64,000 bases of DNA, from the NCBI GenBank assembly GCA_947625155.1, contig CANQNG010000006.1, positions 50,052 to 114,051 of the forward strand. Direction: 5' to 3'. Shown one piece after another: positions 1 to 7,039 of the stretch. The stretch is from an uncultured Clostridia bacterium. Lineage in GTDB: Bacteria > Bacillota > Clostridia > Oscillospirales > Ruminococcaceae. A program made the position numbers and the translations under genes. The notes under the pieces are model-generated. The model did no database searches. It saw only the letters and a program-made list of their open reading frames with translations, and was not told the origin of the DNA. Position 1 is the stretch's first letter. Every line of letters starts with the position of its first letter.

Positions 1-304
1 GCTTCATTTTCAAGCCACGCTGTGCGATCTTCTGTTCACAGACGGAAAAGGCACGCTTTTCCTTTTGGGCGTTCTGCTCCACCTGACGATGATCTTCCGG
101 GCTCATGATGCGGACAACGTTTTTCAGGGGAGCAACGACCGACTCACTCTCAATACGGCGGTTCGGGATGGACACCGTGCCGCATTCCAGCCCCCGTGCC
201 GTTTCCACGACCACCTTTGTACCCATGGGCAATTGCAGCCCGTTGGGCGAAAAATAGTACACCTTCCCGGTATTCTGAAAGCGTACACCAACGATCTCTG
301 TCAT
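1..304 (-). CDS. ricT: RicT (YaaT/PSP1 family) protein, C-terminus cut off by window edge
   Basis: The reading frame starts at an ATG at 304, preceded by AGGAGG, and runs off the left edge; about 101 residues are visible. The N-terminus reads MTEIVGVRFQNTGKVYYFSP, followed by VVVETARGLECGTV, which is the typical beginning of PSP1/YaaT proteins. In Bacillus subtilis RicT (YaaT) acts with RicA and RicF on RNase Y dependent RNA processing and on the sporulation phosphorelay. The order darA-holB-ricT matches the conserved Bacillus/Clostridia arrangement, which supports the call. The cysteine-containing C-terminal part is outside the window. Confidence 0.88.
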   Translation of the reverse strand, partial: MTEIVGVRFQNTGKVYYFSPNGLQLPMGTKVVVETARGLECGTVSIPNRRIESESVVAPLKNVVRIMSPEDHRQVEQNAQKEKRAFSVCEQKIAQRGLKMK

Positions 305-365
305 AGGACCTCCTTTGCTTTTCTCCCTTGGTAAGGGAGGACCGCTATATGATAACATGCATACT

Positions 366-1331
366 TCAAACCGACAGCGCTCCGCCCAAGGCAGCAAGGG
401 TGAGCTTCACGCTGACACTTGCCTGCAAGGCATCCGCAGCTTCCTGTACCGCCGTGTGCAGCTTCCGGAACCGTGACAGGGAGAGCTGCCCGGAAAGCAG
501 CTGTGCGCTCCTCTGGTCGCAGCCCATACGGGGGGGATCCGGACGGTACTGCATCACCAGCGCATCCCGGAGCTGCCTGTCGAGCAGCCGGAGCAGCACC
601 GCCGCAGTCTGCCTATCCTTTTCAAAGCCTGCCAAAATACGCAGCACCTCGTAGCTGCTGCGCTTGGCGACTGCCTCTGTGAGGGCAGCGACCTGCCGGG
701 TCAGTTCCTGCTTGTCCGTATCCTCCAGCCATTCCACGGCATTGCCGATATTCCCCCCGCAAGCCTGCACCGCACGTTCTGCATCGGCAGGTGAGCACTC
801 GTGTGCTTCGGTCAGTGCCATGCGGCACTCCTCCGGCGAACACGGGCGCACCGCAAGCGGCACGACCCTCGAAAGCATCGTCGGCAGCAAAGCGTTTCGA
901 TGCTCGGCAGTAAACAGCAGCAGCACATGCGGCGGCGGTTCTTCCGTCAGCTTGAGCAAAGTATTCTGCGCCCGTGAGTCCATGCCGTCGCAGTCCGCAA
1001 AAAGATAGACCTTCCGTTCTCCGTCATTCGGGGCAACGATGGCATCCTTGCAGATCGTGCGCACAGTCTCCACGGAAAAGCCATTCTTCTTGCCGCTGTG
1101 TTCTGCCCAGATCACATCCGGGTGAATGTCCTGCATCACCTTGCGGCAGCTTTTGCAAGTGCCGCAGGGGGCATTGCCGCTTTTACAAAGGGCAGCCATG
1201 GCAAAATACCGTGCGATCGTCCGCCGTCCCATGCCCTTTTCCCCGAAGATCAGGGCAGCATGCGGGATCCTGTCCTGCGCTGCCATGGTACGGATGAGGG
1301 AGAGGATGGCATCATTTCCGTAGATCTTCAT
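366..1331 (-). CDS. holB: DNA polymerase III delta' subunit
   Basis: A 321-residue clamp-loader subunit. It has a Walker A-like loop GEKGMGRRT near residue 30, in which the usual lysine is replaced (GRRT rather than GKT), as in delta' proteins that do not hydrolyse ATP. A zinc module with cysteines spaced C-x7-C-x2-C-x2-C lies near residues 49-63, followed by HPDV. The ATG overlaps the stop of darA in an ATGA, so the two are translationally coupled, and ricT follows after about 60 bases. The delta' subunit opens and loads the beta clamp within the DnaX complex. Confidence 0.92.
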   Translation of the reverse strand: MKIYGNDAILSLIRTMAAQDRIPHAALIFGEKGMGRRTIARYFAMAALCKSGNAPCGTCKSCRKVMQDIHPDVIWAEHSGKKNGFSVETVRTICKDAIVAPNDGERKVYLFADCDGMDSRAQNTLLKLTEEPPPHVLLLFTAEHRNALLPTMLSRVVPLAVRPCSPEECRMALTEAHECSPADAERAVQACGGNIGNAVEWLEDTDKQELTRQVAALTEAVAKRSSYEVLRILAGFEKDRQTAAVLLRLLDRQLRDALVMQYRPDPPRMGCDQRSAQLLSGQLSLSRFRKLHTAVQEAADALQASVSVKLTLAALGGALSV

Positions 1332-1645
1332 ACTTTCTCAAAATGCTCCACATCGGTCACAAAGATCGTAGCACCGCCGGTCTCCACCTCGACCGGGAAC
1401 TCAGCCCCGGCAGCAAAGGACACGCCGGACGGCACGGTACGCTTGCGCCGATGAGATTTTTCACGGATCACGTCAATGACAGCACGCACCCGTTCATCCT
1501 CTACGCACATGAGGAACGTGGTATTCCCGGCGCTCAAAAAGCTGCCGGTAGAGGCAAGCTTCGTGGCGAAAAAGCCGTTCTTCGCAAGGGCTTTGGCAAC
1601 AGCCTGACTGTCATCACCGCCCACGATGGCAAACACAAGTTTCAT
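1328..1645 (-). CDS. darA: cyclic-di-AMP receptor DarA/PstA (PII-like)
   Basis: A 105-residue protein of the DUF970 family, close to the usual 109. The N-terminus MKLVFAIVGGDDSQAVAKAL and the TSGSFLSAGNTTF-like stretch (here LASTGSFLSAGNTTF) are diagnostic for the c-di-AMP binding PII-like trimer. I chose the ATG at 1645 because it has a good AGGAG seven bases upstream; an in-frame extension to 1783 has none and would cross the promoter. Genetic context (upstream of holB and ricT) is as in Bacillus. It has its own sigma-A type promoter at 1679-1707. Confidence 0.93.
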   Translation of the reverse strand: MKLVFAIVGGDDSQAVAKALAKNGFFATKLASTGSFLSAGNTTFLMCVEDERVRAVIDVIREKSHRRKRTVPSGVSFAAGAEFPVEVETGGATIFVTDVEHFEKV

Positions 1646-1678
1646 AGGATCCTGCTCCTTTCGGTCGCCTATGTTTCT

Positions 1679-1707
1679 ATTATAGCATATTCTCCGTGAA
1701 ATTGCAA
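1679..1707 (-). promoter_or_regulatory. promoter of darA-holB-ricT
   Basis: Minus-strand TTGCAA (1702-1707), a 17-base spacer and a perfect TATAAT (1679-1684) preceded by TGC (extended -10). The darA start is 34 bases downstream of the -10 box. Confidence 0.8.
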
Positions 1708-1750
1708 TTGTTTTTATGATTTTTTCAGGGCGTGGATCAGCAGATCCAAA

Positions 1751-1790
1751 AGCAGACAAAAAAAGAGGGTCGGATGCGAACATCCGACCA
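1751..1790 (-). terminator. intrinsic terminator with UUCG loop
   Basis: Perfect 9-bp stem, arms GGTCGGATG and CATCCGACC (1768-1790), closed by TTCG on the minus strand and followed by a long T run (1751-1765). It ends the candidate RNA and insulates the darA promoter that follows. Confidence 0.8.
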
Positions 1791-2034
1791 GAATAGAAAG
1801 GGTATTATGAAGAAAAGCGTATCAGAAACCTCCCCGCAGCGACCGGAAACTTTACCCGACTGGCAAAGTATTTTCCTTGCATACCAGTGCTGCCCGGAGG
1901 CGCAGCTTGCGGGCGGCTTTCGCCGCCAAAACAGAAGATGATGAATAGGAAGAAAGCTTAACAAAATATCCATGCCGGGAGTACCCCGCTCCCTGACAGG
2001 ACGTTAAGAAATGATTCCAGAACTCCTATATCCA
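1756..2034 (-). ncRNA. candidate structured RNA with its own promoter and terminator
   Basis: The 620-base gap between darA and the ABC exporter has no convincing gene, but on the minus strand it carries a promoter (TTGCGA at 2064-2069, 17-base spacer, TAAAAT at 2041-2046) and, about 270 bases later, an intrinsic terminator (1768-1790 followed by a T run). Between them are several clean hairpins: an outer CTTAAC/GTTAAG pairing enclosing a GGGAG/CTCCC stem at 1977-1993, and a perfect GGCGGC/GCCGCC stem closed by a GAAA tetraloop (1912-1927). It matches no RNA family I recognise; I looked for 6S, SRP, tmRNA and common riboswitch cores. A 78-codon ORF on this strand (1973-1737) has no SD and runs through the terminator, so I favour RNA over protein. 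A 44-codon plus-strand ORF starting at 1807 with a weak SD is the alternative. Confidence 0.4.
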
Positions 2035-2040
2035 TTTTCT

Positions 2041-2069
2041 ATTTTAACAAATTGTTCAATATTTCGCAA
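2041..2069 (-). promoter_or_regulatory. promoter of the candidate RNA
   Basis: TTGCGA (2064-2069), 17-base spacer, TAAAAT (2041-2046) on the minus strand. Both boxes are close to the sigma-A consensus; the expected start is near 2034. Confidence 0.45.
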
Positions 2070-2199
2070 CCCCAAAAATGCAGAAAAGGTGGATAATTTG
2101 CAGATTTGCCGATGCAAGCCTGATTTTTATAGAAACTGTCAAAAGAAGAAAACGATTTCGTCTAATATTTGGTTTCTATGACTAAATTCCCCGTTTCGG

Positions 2200-2228
2200 T
2201 TGATTTCGACAGTGCGTTGTGCTATAAT
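2200..2228 (+). promoter_or_regulatory. promoter of the ABC exporter operon
   Basis: TTGATT (2200-2205), 17-base spacer, TATAAT (2223-2228) with the extended element TGC directly before it. The first gene starts at 2266. Confidence 0.78.
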
Positions 2229-2265
2229 TAGGATATATTCTCCGTTCTACAGAAAGGAAACGATC

Positions 2266-3054
2266 ATGCTCGCAGCGATCAAGAATTTCTGGCTGCTTCT
2301 GAAAAAGCACCAGTTTCTGTTTGAAGAACTCGTCAAACGGGATTTCAAAAAAAAATACAAGCGTACCATTCTCGGCATGCTCTGGAGCCTGCTCTCCCCG
2401 ATGTTCCAACTGCTCATCATGAGCATCGTCTTTACGCAGTTTTTCGGGCGGGACAAGCCGCACTACACGATCTACCTGTTTGCCGGGAATCTGACCTACT
2501 CGTTTTTCCGGGACTCCACCTACGGGGGGATGAATTCGCTGATGTCGAATGCGGGTATCATCACGAAGATCAATCTTCCCAAATATATGTTCCTCCTCTC
2601 GAAGAATGTCGCCTCGCTCATCAATTTCGGGCTGACGCTGATCATTTTCATGATATTCATGGCAGTGGACGGGATCGCGTTTTCGTTCCGGTTCCTGATG
2701 CTGCTGTACCCGATCTTGTGGCTGATCGTGTTCAATATCGGGGCAGGCTTTATCCTGTCGGCGCTGTTCGTCCTGTTCAAGGATATCCAGTATCTGTACG
2801 ACATTTTCACCCTGATGCTGATGTACCTGTCGGCGATCTTTTACTATGTGGATGCCTACCCGGAATATGCGCAGAGATTGTTCTACCTCAACCCGCTGTA
2901 CGTATACATCACCTATATCCGGCACATCGTCATTGACGGCTATATCCCGGGATGGGGGACACATCTGCTGTGTGCGGTGTACGGCATCGGTACACTGACG
3001 ATCGGGGCATTGATCTACAAGAAGAACAACTATAAATTCCTGTACTATATGTAA
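2266..3054 (+). CDS. ABC-2 type exporter permease, polysaccharide/teichoic acid class
   Basis: A 262-residue permease with about six membrane segments and the N-terminal signature RDFKKKYKRTILGMLWSLLSP, typical of TagG/Wzm (ABC-2) permeases that export undecaprenyl-linked glycans. The ATG at 2266 has an AGAAAGGAAA SD; an upstream in-frame ATG at 2200 would overlap the promoter and is rejected. The partner ATPase follows after 13 bases. No glycan biosynthesis genes are in the window, so the exported polymer cannot be named; teichoic acid, capsule or O-antigen-like glycan are the options. Confidence 0.88.
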   Translation: MLAAIKNFWLLLKKHQFLFEELVKRDFKKKYKRTILGMLWSLLSPMFQLLIMSIVFTQFFGRDKPHYTIYLFAGNLTYSFFRDSTYGGMNSLMSNAGIITKINLPKYMFLLSKNVASLINFGLTLIIFMIFMAVDGIAFSFRFLMLLYPILWLIVFNIGAGFILSALFVLFKDIQYLYDIFTLMLMYLSAIFYYVDAYPEYAQRLFYLNPLYVYITYIRHIVIDGYIPGWGTHLLCAVYGIGTLTIGALIYKKNNYKFLYYM

Positions 3055-3067
3055 GGAGGCGGACAAG

Positions 3068-3805
3068 TTGCTGACAATTGAACTGCAGGATGTGTCCGTT
3101 TCCTATGTGGTGGGCGATTTTTCCACGGTCGGTCTGAAAGACATCCTCATCCAGCGCCTGAAAGGGACATACAAGGAAAAGACCTTCACCGCTGTCAAGC
3201 ATGTATCTTTCACCCTTGAAAAGGGCGAACTGCTCGGTATCGTGGGCGCAAACGGTGCAGGCAAGTCCACATTGCTCAAGGTCATTTCCGGCATCATGCG
3301 CCCGACAGAGGGCAGCATGACGGTAAAAGGCTCGATCGCTTCTCTGCTCGAACTGGGCACGGGATTTGACGGCGACCTGACGGTCAGGGAAAATACATTC
3401 CTGCGGGGTGCGATGCTTGGCTACACAAGGGACTTCATGAACCGCACCTATAAGGACATCATCGCCTTTGCGGAACTCGAAGAATTTGAGGACAGGCTGT
3501 TTTCCCATCTCTCGTCCGGCATGCGCTCCCGGCTCGCATTTTCCATCGCCTGTCTGGTGAACCCGGATATTCTTATTTTAGATGAAGTGCTGTCGGTCGG
3601 GGACGGTGCATTCAAGAAAAAAAGCGAGGAGAAAATGCTGGAGATCATCCGGGGCGGTGCGACGACTTTGCTCGTGTCGCATTCCCTTGACCAGATACGC
3701 CGTCTGGCGACCAAAGTCCTCTGGCTGGACAGAGGGGAACAGATCGCTTTCGGAGAGACGAAAGAGATCTGCGACCGCTATCAGGCATTCCTGAACCAAA
3801 AATAG
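3068..3805 (+). CDS. ABC exporter ATPase (TagH/Wzt class, no carbohydrate-binding tail)
   Basis: A 245-residue nucleotide-binding subunit: Walker A GANGAGKST, signature HLSSGMRSRL, Walker B DILILDEVLSVGD and H-loop VSHSL. The start is TTG, chosen because AGGAGG lies eight bases upstream. The N-terminal stretch before the Walker A (VGLKDILIQRLKG) is the linker seen in Wzt/TagH proteins. It lacks the C-terminal glycan-recognition domain of long Wzt proteins, so export is probably not coupled to a terminal sugar modification. It forms the transporter with the preceding permease. Confidence 0.9.
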   Translation: MLTIELQDVSVSYVVGDFSTVGLKDILIQRLKGTYKEKTFTAVKHVSFTLEKGELLGIVGANGAGKSTLLKVISGIMRPTEGSMTVKGSIASLLELGTGFDGDLTVRENTFLRGAMLGYTRDFMNRTYKDIIAFAELEEFEDRLFSHLSSGMRSRLAFSIACLVNPDILILDEVLSVGDGAFKKKSEEKMLEIIRGGATTLLVSHSLDQIRRLATKVLWLDRGEQIAFGETKEICDRYQAFLNQK

Positions 3806-3930
3806 GCGGCAGGCTGGCAGCGTGACGGCGGCAGGCTGCCGCATCCGATCTGCCTCCCACCGGCAGGCTGCCGGCTCCGTTGTGCCTCCCAATGCCGGGC
3901 TATGCCCGGCAAAGGTCGGCTTGCTCGACT
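3806..3930. repeat. dispersed palindromic repeat, copy A
   Basis: This stretch, read on the minus strand, resembles 43626-43710. Shared blocks are AAGCCGACCTTTGC, then a hairpin, then CATTGGGAGGCA, then two units built from TGGGAGGC plus CGGCAGCCTGCCG. The hairpin is GCCGGGC/GCCCGGC with loop ATA here. It fills the gap between the ABC ATPase stop and the EAL gene promoter; small ORFs crossing it are not credible. It looks like a REP/MITE-type element without coding capacity. Confidence 0.7.
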
Positions 3931-3954
3931 GCTGCTTTTATCCTTTTTCTCTCA

Positions 3955-3983
3955 TTGACATTTCCATTAAATTATGTTATACT
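3955..3983 (+). promoter_or_regulatory. promoter of the EAL gene
   Basis: Consensus TTGACA (3955-3960), 17-base spacer, TATACT (3978-3983); gene start at 4020. Confidence 0.8.
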
Positions 3984-4019
3984 TTAGATAGTTCCAAATT
4001 TACAGCGAGGTGATACATC

Positions 4020-5204
4020 ATGCCATTCAGCGAGACCGCCGTGCGCAGCGCCATAGCTTCCGGCGCTATGCAGGCATTCTACCAACCCCAGTATGACGCA
4101 GTGACAGCAAAAGTCAAAAGTGCCGAGGCACTTGTCCGGTGGATCGGACCGGACGGAACGATCATCCCACCCGCCCGCTTTATCCCACAGGCGGAACAGT
4201 CCGACCTCATTATGGAGATCGACTGGCATATGGCACGCTGTGCGTGCGAAATGCTGCTGAAACAGAAACAAAAGCTGCCGGTCGCTGTCAATTTCTCCCG
4301 CCGGCACATCAAGGAGACCGACTTTGCACAGCGGCTTTCCGAGCTTGTGGACAGCTACGGTCTGGCGCATCATCTCCTTGAGGTGGAGATCACCGAATCT
4401 GCCATGGTCAACGAGGAGGAACACATCCTCGGCTGGATCAACAGCGTCCGGGCAGCAGGATTCAGTGTGGCGATCGATGACTTCGGCAGCGGGCTTTCTT
4501 CCCTGCAATTCGTCAAGGATATGCCTGCCGATGTCCTGAAGATCGACAGATCCCTGCTCAGTCACAACTGCGAGAACGAAAAGGAACGCATCGTGCTGGA
4601 GAGCATTTTCTACTTTGCACACCGCCTGCATATGACGACCATTGCGGAAGGTGTGGAAACCAAGGAACAGCTTGCCTTTATGCGCACCTGTGACTGCGGA
4701 AAGATCCAAGGCTTTATCTTTGCCAAGCCTCTGCCCGAAACGGATTATCTCTCCCTCTGCGAGATCAACGCCTCCGCCGACGAGCCATTTGACATTCTGG
4801 GAGCGCAAAGCCCCGCAAGTGCCTCGGCGCTGCTCATGGGTGTCGTGTTCCGGAAATATCCGCTCGTCATTTTCTCCAATCTCACCCGGAACACCTTCTA
4901 CATGATGGCTTACGAATGCTTCACGTCCACAGGCTGCCCGTCCACAGGGGTCTTTGATGAGCTGATCCTGCACGGGGCAAGTTCCATGTACCCGGACGAC
5001 CAGCAGCCCTTTGCAAGCACCTTTTCCCGTGAAAATCTCCTGAAAGCCCATGCCGCCGGCGAACCGTTCGTCCGCCTTGTCACCCGGCAAAAAGGGGATG
5101 ACGGCATCTATCGGCGTGTCGAAACGACCGACTATTTCGTGAAAAGCCCCTCCTCCGAGGATGTGCTGGTCATTACGCTCTGTGAAAATTTGGCAGAGGA
5201 ATAG
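4020..5204 (+). CDS. cyclic-di-GMP phosphodiesterase, EAL domain plus C-terminal PAS-like domain
   Basis: A 394-residue soluble protein. The EAL domain fills residues 1-245 and keeps the catalytic set: EAL at 36-38, N91, the EVEITES segment at 121-127, DDFGSG at 153-158, K174 and EGVE at 210-213, so it should hydrolyse c-di-GMP. Residues about 255-394 form a second domain (YPLVIFSNLTRNTFYMM ... TFDELI-like pattern) of a PAS-like type common in gut Firmicutes signalling proteins; the ligand is unknown. No membrane segment and no GGDEF domain. Monocistronic, with its own promoter and a terminator behind it. Confidence 0.92.
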   Translation: MPFSETAVRSAIASGAMQAFYQPQYDAVTAKVKSAEALVRWIGPDGTIIPPARFIPQAEQSDLIMEIDWHMARCACEMLLKQKQKLPVAVNFSRRHIKETDFAQRLSELVDSYGLAHHLLEVEITESAMVNEEEHILGWINSVRAAGFSVAIDDFGSGLSSLQFVKDMPADVLKIDRSLLSHNCENEKERIVLESIFYFAHRLHMTTIAEGVETKEQLAFMRTCDCGKIQGFIFAKPLPETDYLSLCEINASADEPFDILGAQSPASASALLMGVVFRKYPLVIFSNLTRNTFYMMAYECFTSTGCPSTGVFDELILHGASSMYPDDQQPFASTFSRENLLKAHAAGEPFVRLVTRQKGDDGIYRRVETTDYFVKSPSSEDVLVITLCENLAEE

Positions 5205-5221
5205 AACTTTTACTGAAAAGA

Positions 5222-5247
5222 CCCCCTTTCCCACGTGGGAAAGGGGG
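5222..5247. terminator. bidirectional terminator between EAL gene and aspS
   Basis: Perfect 11-bp stem CCCCCTTTCCC/GGGAAAGGGGG with loop ACGT between two convergent genes. The minus-strand side is followed by TCTTTTC, so it is probably strongest for the hisS-aspS transcript. Confidence 0.8.
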
Positions 5248-5254
5248 CTGTTCG

Positions 5255-7024
5255 TTACGCCTTGACTGCGATACCGAGTACATCAAGACTTTCTTTTTCC
5301 ACCGGAGAGGGACACTGGCTCATGACCTCGGAGGCATCCTTGACTTTCGGGAATGCTACCACGTCACGCAGGCTTTCTGCGCCGCTGAGTACCATAGCAA
5401 GCCTGTCCAGCCCGATACCCATGCCGCCGTGCGGGGGCGCACCATAGCGGTAAGCCTCCACGAGGAAGCCGAATTTCTCCTCGATCTCCGCCTCGCTCAT
5501 GCCGAGCGCACGGAACATCTGCTCCTGCAAGGCAGGATCTGTGATACGCATGGAACCCGAACTCAACTCCACACCGTTCAGCACGAGGTCGAACGATTTC
5601 GCCGTTACCCGTGCCGGGTCGCTTTCGAGGTAGGGGATGCAGGATTCCTCCGGCATCGTGAACGGGTGATGCATTGCCACCCATGCGCCCGTTTCCTCAT
5701 CCTTTTCAAAGAACGGCATCTGCGTCACGTACAGGAAGTTGAGCTTGTCTTTCGGGATGATGTCAAGCTTCCGTGCGACCTCCAGCCGGAGCGCACCAAG
5801 CGTCGGGAGCGTTACCGCATTTTTATCTGCCACGAACAGTGCCACATCGCCCTGTGTGCAGCCGACTGCCTGTAACAGTTCCGCAAGTGCCTCTTCCGTG
5901 AAGAATTTCCCGAACGAGCAGGACGGTTTTTCCTCCGTCCACCGCACGTAGGCAAGCCCCTTTGCACCGATACCACGGACAAATTCCGTCAGCTTGTCGA
6001 TCTCCTTGCGGGAAAGGGTCTTAGCGGCTTGCTTTGCCACGATGCACCGTACACTGCCGCCGGACTGCACCGCACCGGAGAACACCCCGAACCCGGAATC
6101 CTTCACCAGTGCCGAAACATCCTGCAGCTCCATCCCGAACCGGGTATCCGGCTTGTCCGACCCGAACCGCTGCATTGCCTCTGCATAGGGCATCCGGGGC
6201 AGCGGCAGTGCAACATCCCTGCCGAGGATCTCCTTGACGACCGTCTGCACAAAGCCCTCGATCAGCTCTAAAATATCGTCTACGTCCACAAAGGACATCT
6301 CGAAGTCGATCTGTGTGAATTCCGGCTGACGATCGGCACGCAGATCCTCATCCCGGAAACACCTTGCGATCTGGAAATACCGTTCCATGCCTGCTACCAT
6401 CAGAAGCTGCTTGTAGATCTGCGGCGACTGCGGGAGCGCATAAAATTCCCCCGGATGCACTCTGGACGGTATCAGGTAGTCCCGTGCGCCCTCCGGTGTA
6501 GACCGCATCATCATCGGTGTCTCGATCTCAATGAAATCATGGGCATAGAAATACTCTCTGGCACACTTGGCGATCTTATGCCGCAGGATCAGGTTCTGCT
6601 GCAGCGGCGCACGGCGCAGGTCAAGATAGCGGTATTTCAGGCGGAGATCTTCATTGGCATTCACCTCGTCCCCGATCACGAACGGGGTCGTTTCTGCCTT
6701 TGCTAAAATGCGCAGTTCCTCCGGCTTGATCTCGATCCTGCCGGTCGGCATATCGGGGTTGATGCTTTCCCGCTGTACGGCTGTCCCCTTGACGAGGAGG
6801 ACATACTCGCTGTGGCAGGAAGCCGCTTTCTCAAACAATTCCCTGTCCGTATCGTCCCCGAAAGCAAGCTGCACTACGCCGCTTCTGTCCCGCAGCGTAA
6901 TAAACATCAGATTGCCGAGCTTGCGCACACGCTGCACGAAGCCGCCGACAACGACCTGCATGCCCGGTCCTGTGACTTCTCCGCAGCCGTGTGTGCGGCG
7001 GAGCGTTCCCATCATTTCTTCCAT
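5255..7024 (-). CDS. aspS: aspartyl-tRNA synthetase
   Basis: A 589-residue bacterial-type class II synthetase: N-terminal OB fold (VVVGGFVQRVRKLGNLMFITLRDRSG), class II core with RYLDLRR, motif 2 FRDEDLRADRQPEFTQID, a GAD insertion, and motif 3 GIGLDRLAM near the end. Charges tRNA-Asp. The ATG at 7024 has AGGAGG eight bases upstream. It lies 15 bases after hisS, a pairing common in Firmicutes, and ends at the shared terminator. Whether it is Asp-specific or also mischarges tRNA-Asn cannot be told from sequence alone. Confidence 0.95.
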   Translation of the reverse strand: MEEMMGTLRRTHGCGEVTGPGMQVVVGGFVQRVRKLGNLMFITLRDRSGVVQLAFGDDTDRELFEKAASCHSEYVLLVKGTAVQRESINPDMPTGRIEIKPEELRILAKAETTPFVIGDEVNANEDLRLKYRYLDLRRAPLQQNLILRHKIAKCAREYFYAHDFIEIETPMMMRSTPEGARDYLIPSRVHPGEFYALPQSPQIYKQLLMVAGMERYFQIARCFRDEDLRADRQPEFTQIDFEMSFVDVDDILELIEGFVQTVVKEILGRDVALPLPRMPYAEAMQRFGSDKPDTRFGMELQDVSALVKDSGFGVFSGAVQSGGSVRCIVAKQAAKTLSRKEIDKLTEFVRGIGAKGLAYVRWTEEKPSCSFGKFFTEEALAELLQAVGCTQGDVALFVADKNAVTLPTLGALRLEVARKLDIIPKDKLNFLYVTQMPFFEKDEETGAWVAMHHPFTMPEESCIPYLESDPARVTAKSFDLVLNGVELSSGSMRITDPALQEQMFRALGMSEAEIEEKFGFLVEAYRYGAPPHGGMGIGLDRLAMVLSGAESLRDVVAFPKVKDASEVMSQCPSPVEKESLDVLGIAVKA

Positions 7025-7039
7025 GTTCCGTTCCTCCTG

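Noticed and set aside
1328..1783. Longer darA start at 1783
   Set aside because: It would place the promoter boxes inside the coding region, and the ATG at 1645 has a good SD and matches family length.
1737..1973. Small minus-strand protein gene of 78 codons
   Set aside because: No SD, and it reads through the UUCG terminator and its T run.
1751..2069. c-di-AMP (ydaO) riboswitch, because of GGAGCGGGG and the neighbouring darA gene
   Set aside because: The conserved CCGTCAGCTAACC-type 3' part is missing and the element ends in a terminator before the darA promoter, so it is not in the darA leader.
2182..3066. Minus-strand ORF of 294 codons
   Set aside because: Antisense to the ABC permease, rich in Gln/His/Arg and Asp as expected from reverse reading, with no motif or SD.
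3822..4013. Small ORF between the ABC ATPase and the EAL gene
   Set aside because: It lies in palindromic repeat copy A and across the EAL promoter.
3984..5234. Minus-strand ORF of 416 codons
   Set aside because: It is the exact mirror of the EAL gene, whose motifs, promoter and SD are clear; the minus frame has no SD and a composition typical of antisense reading.
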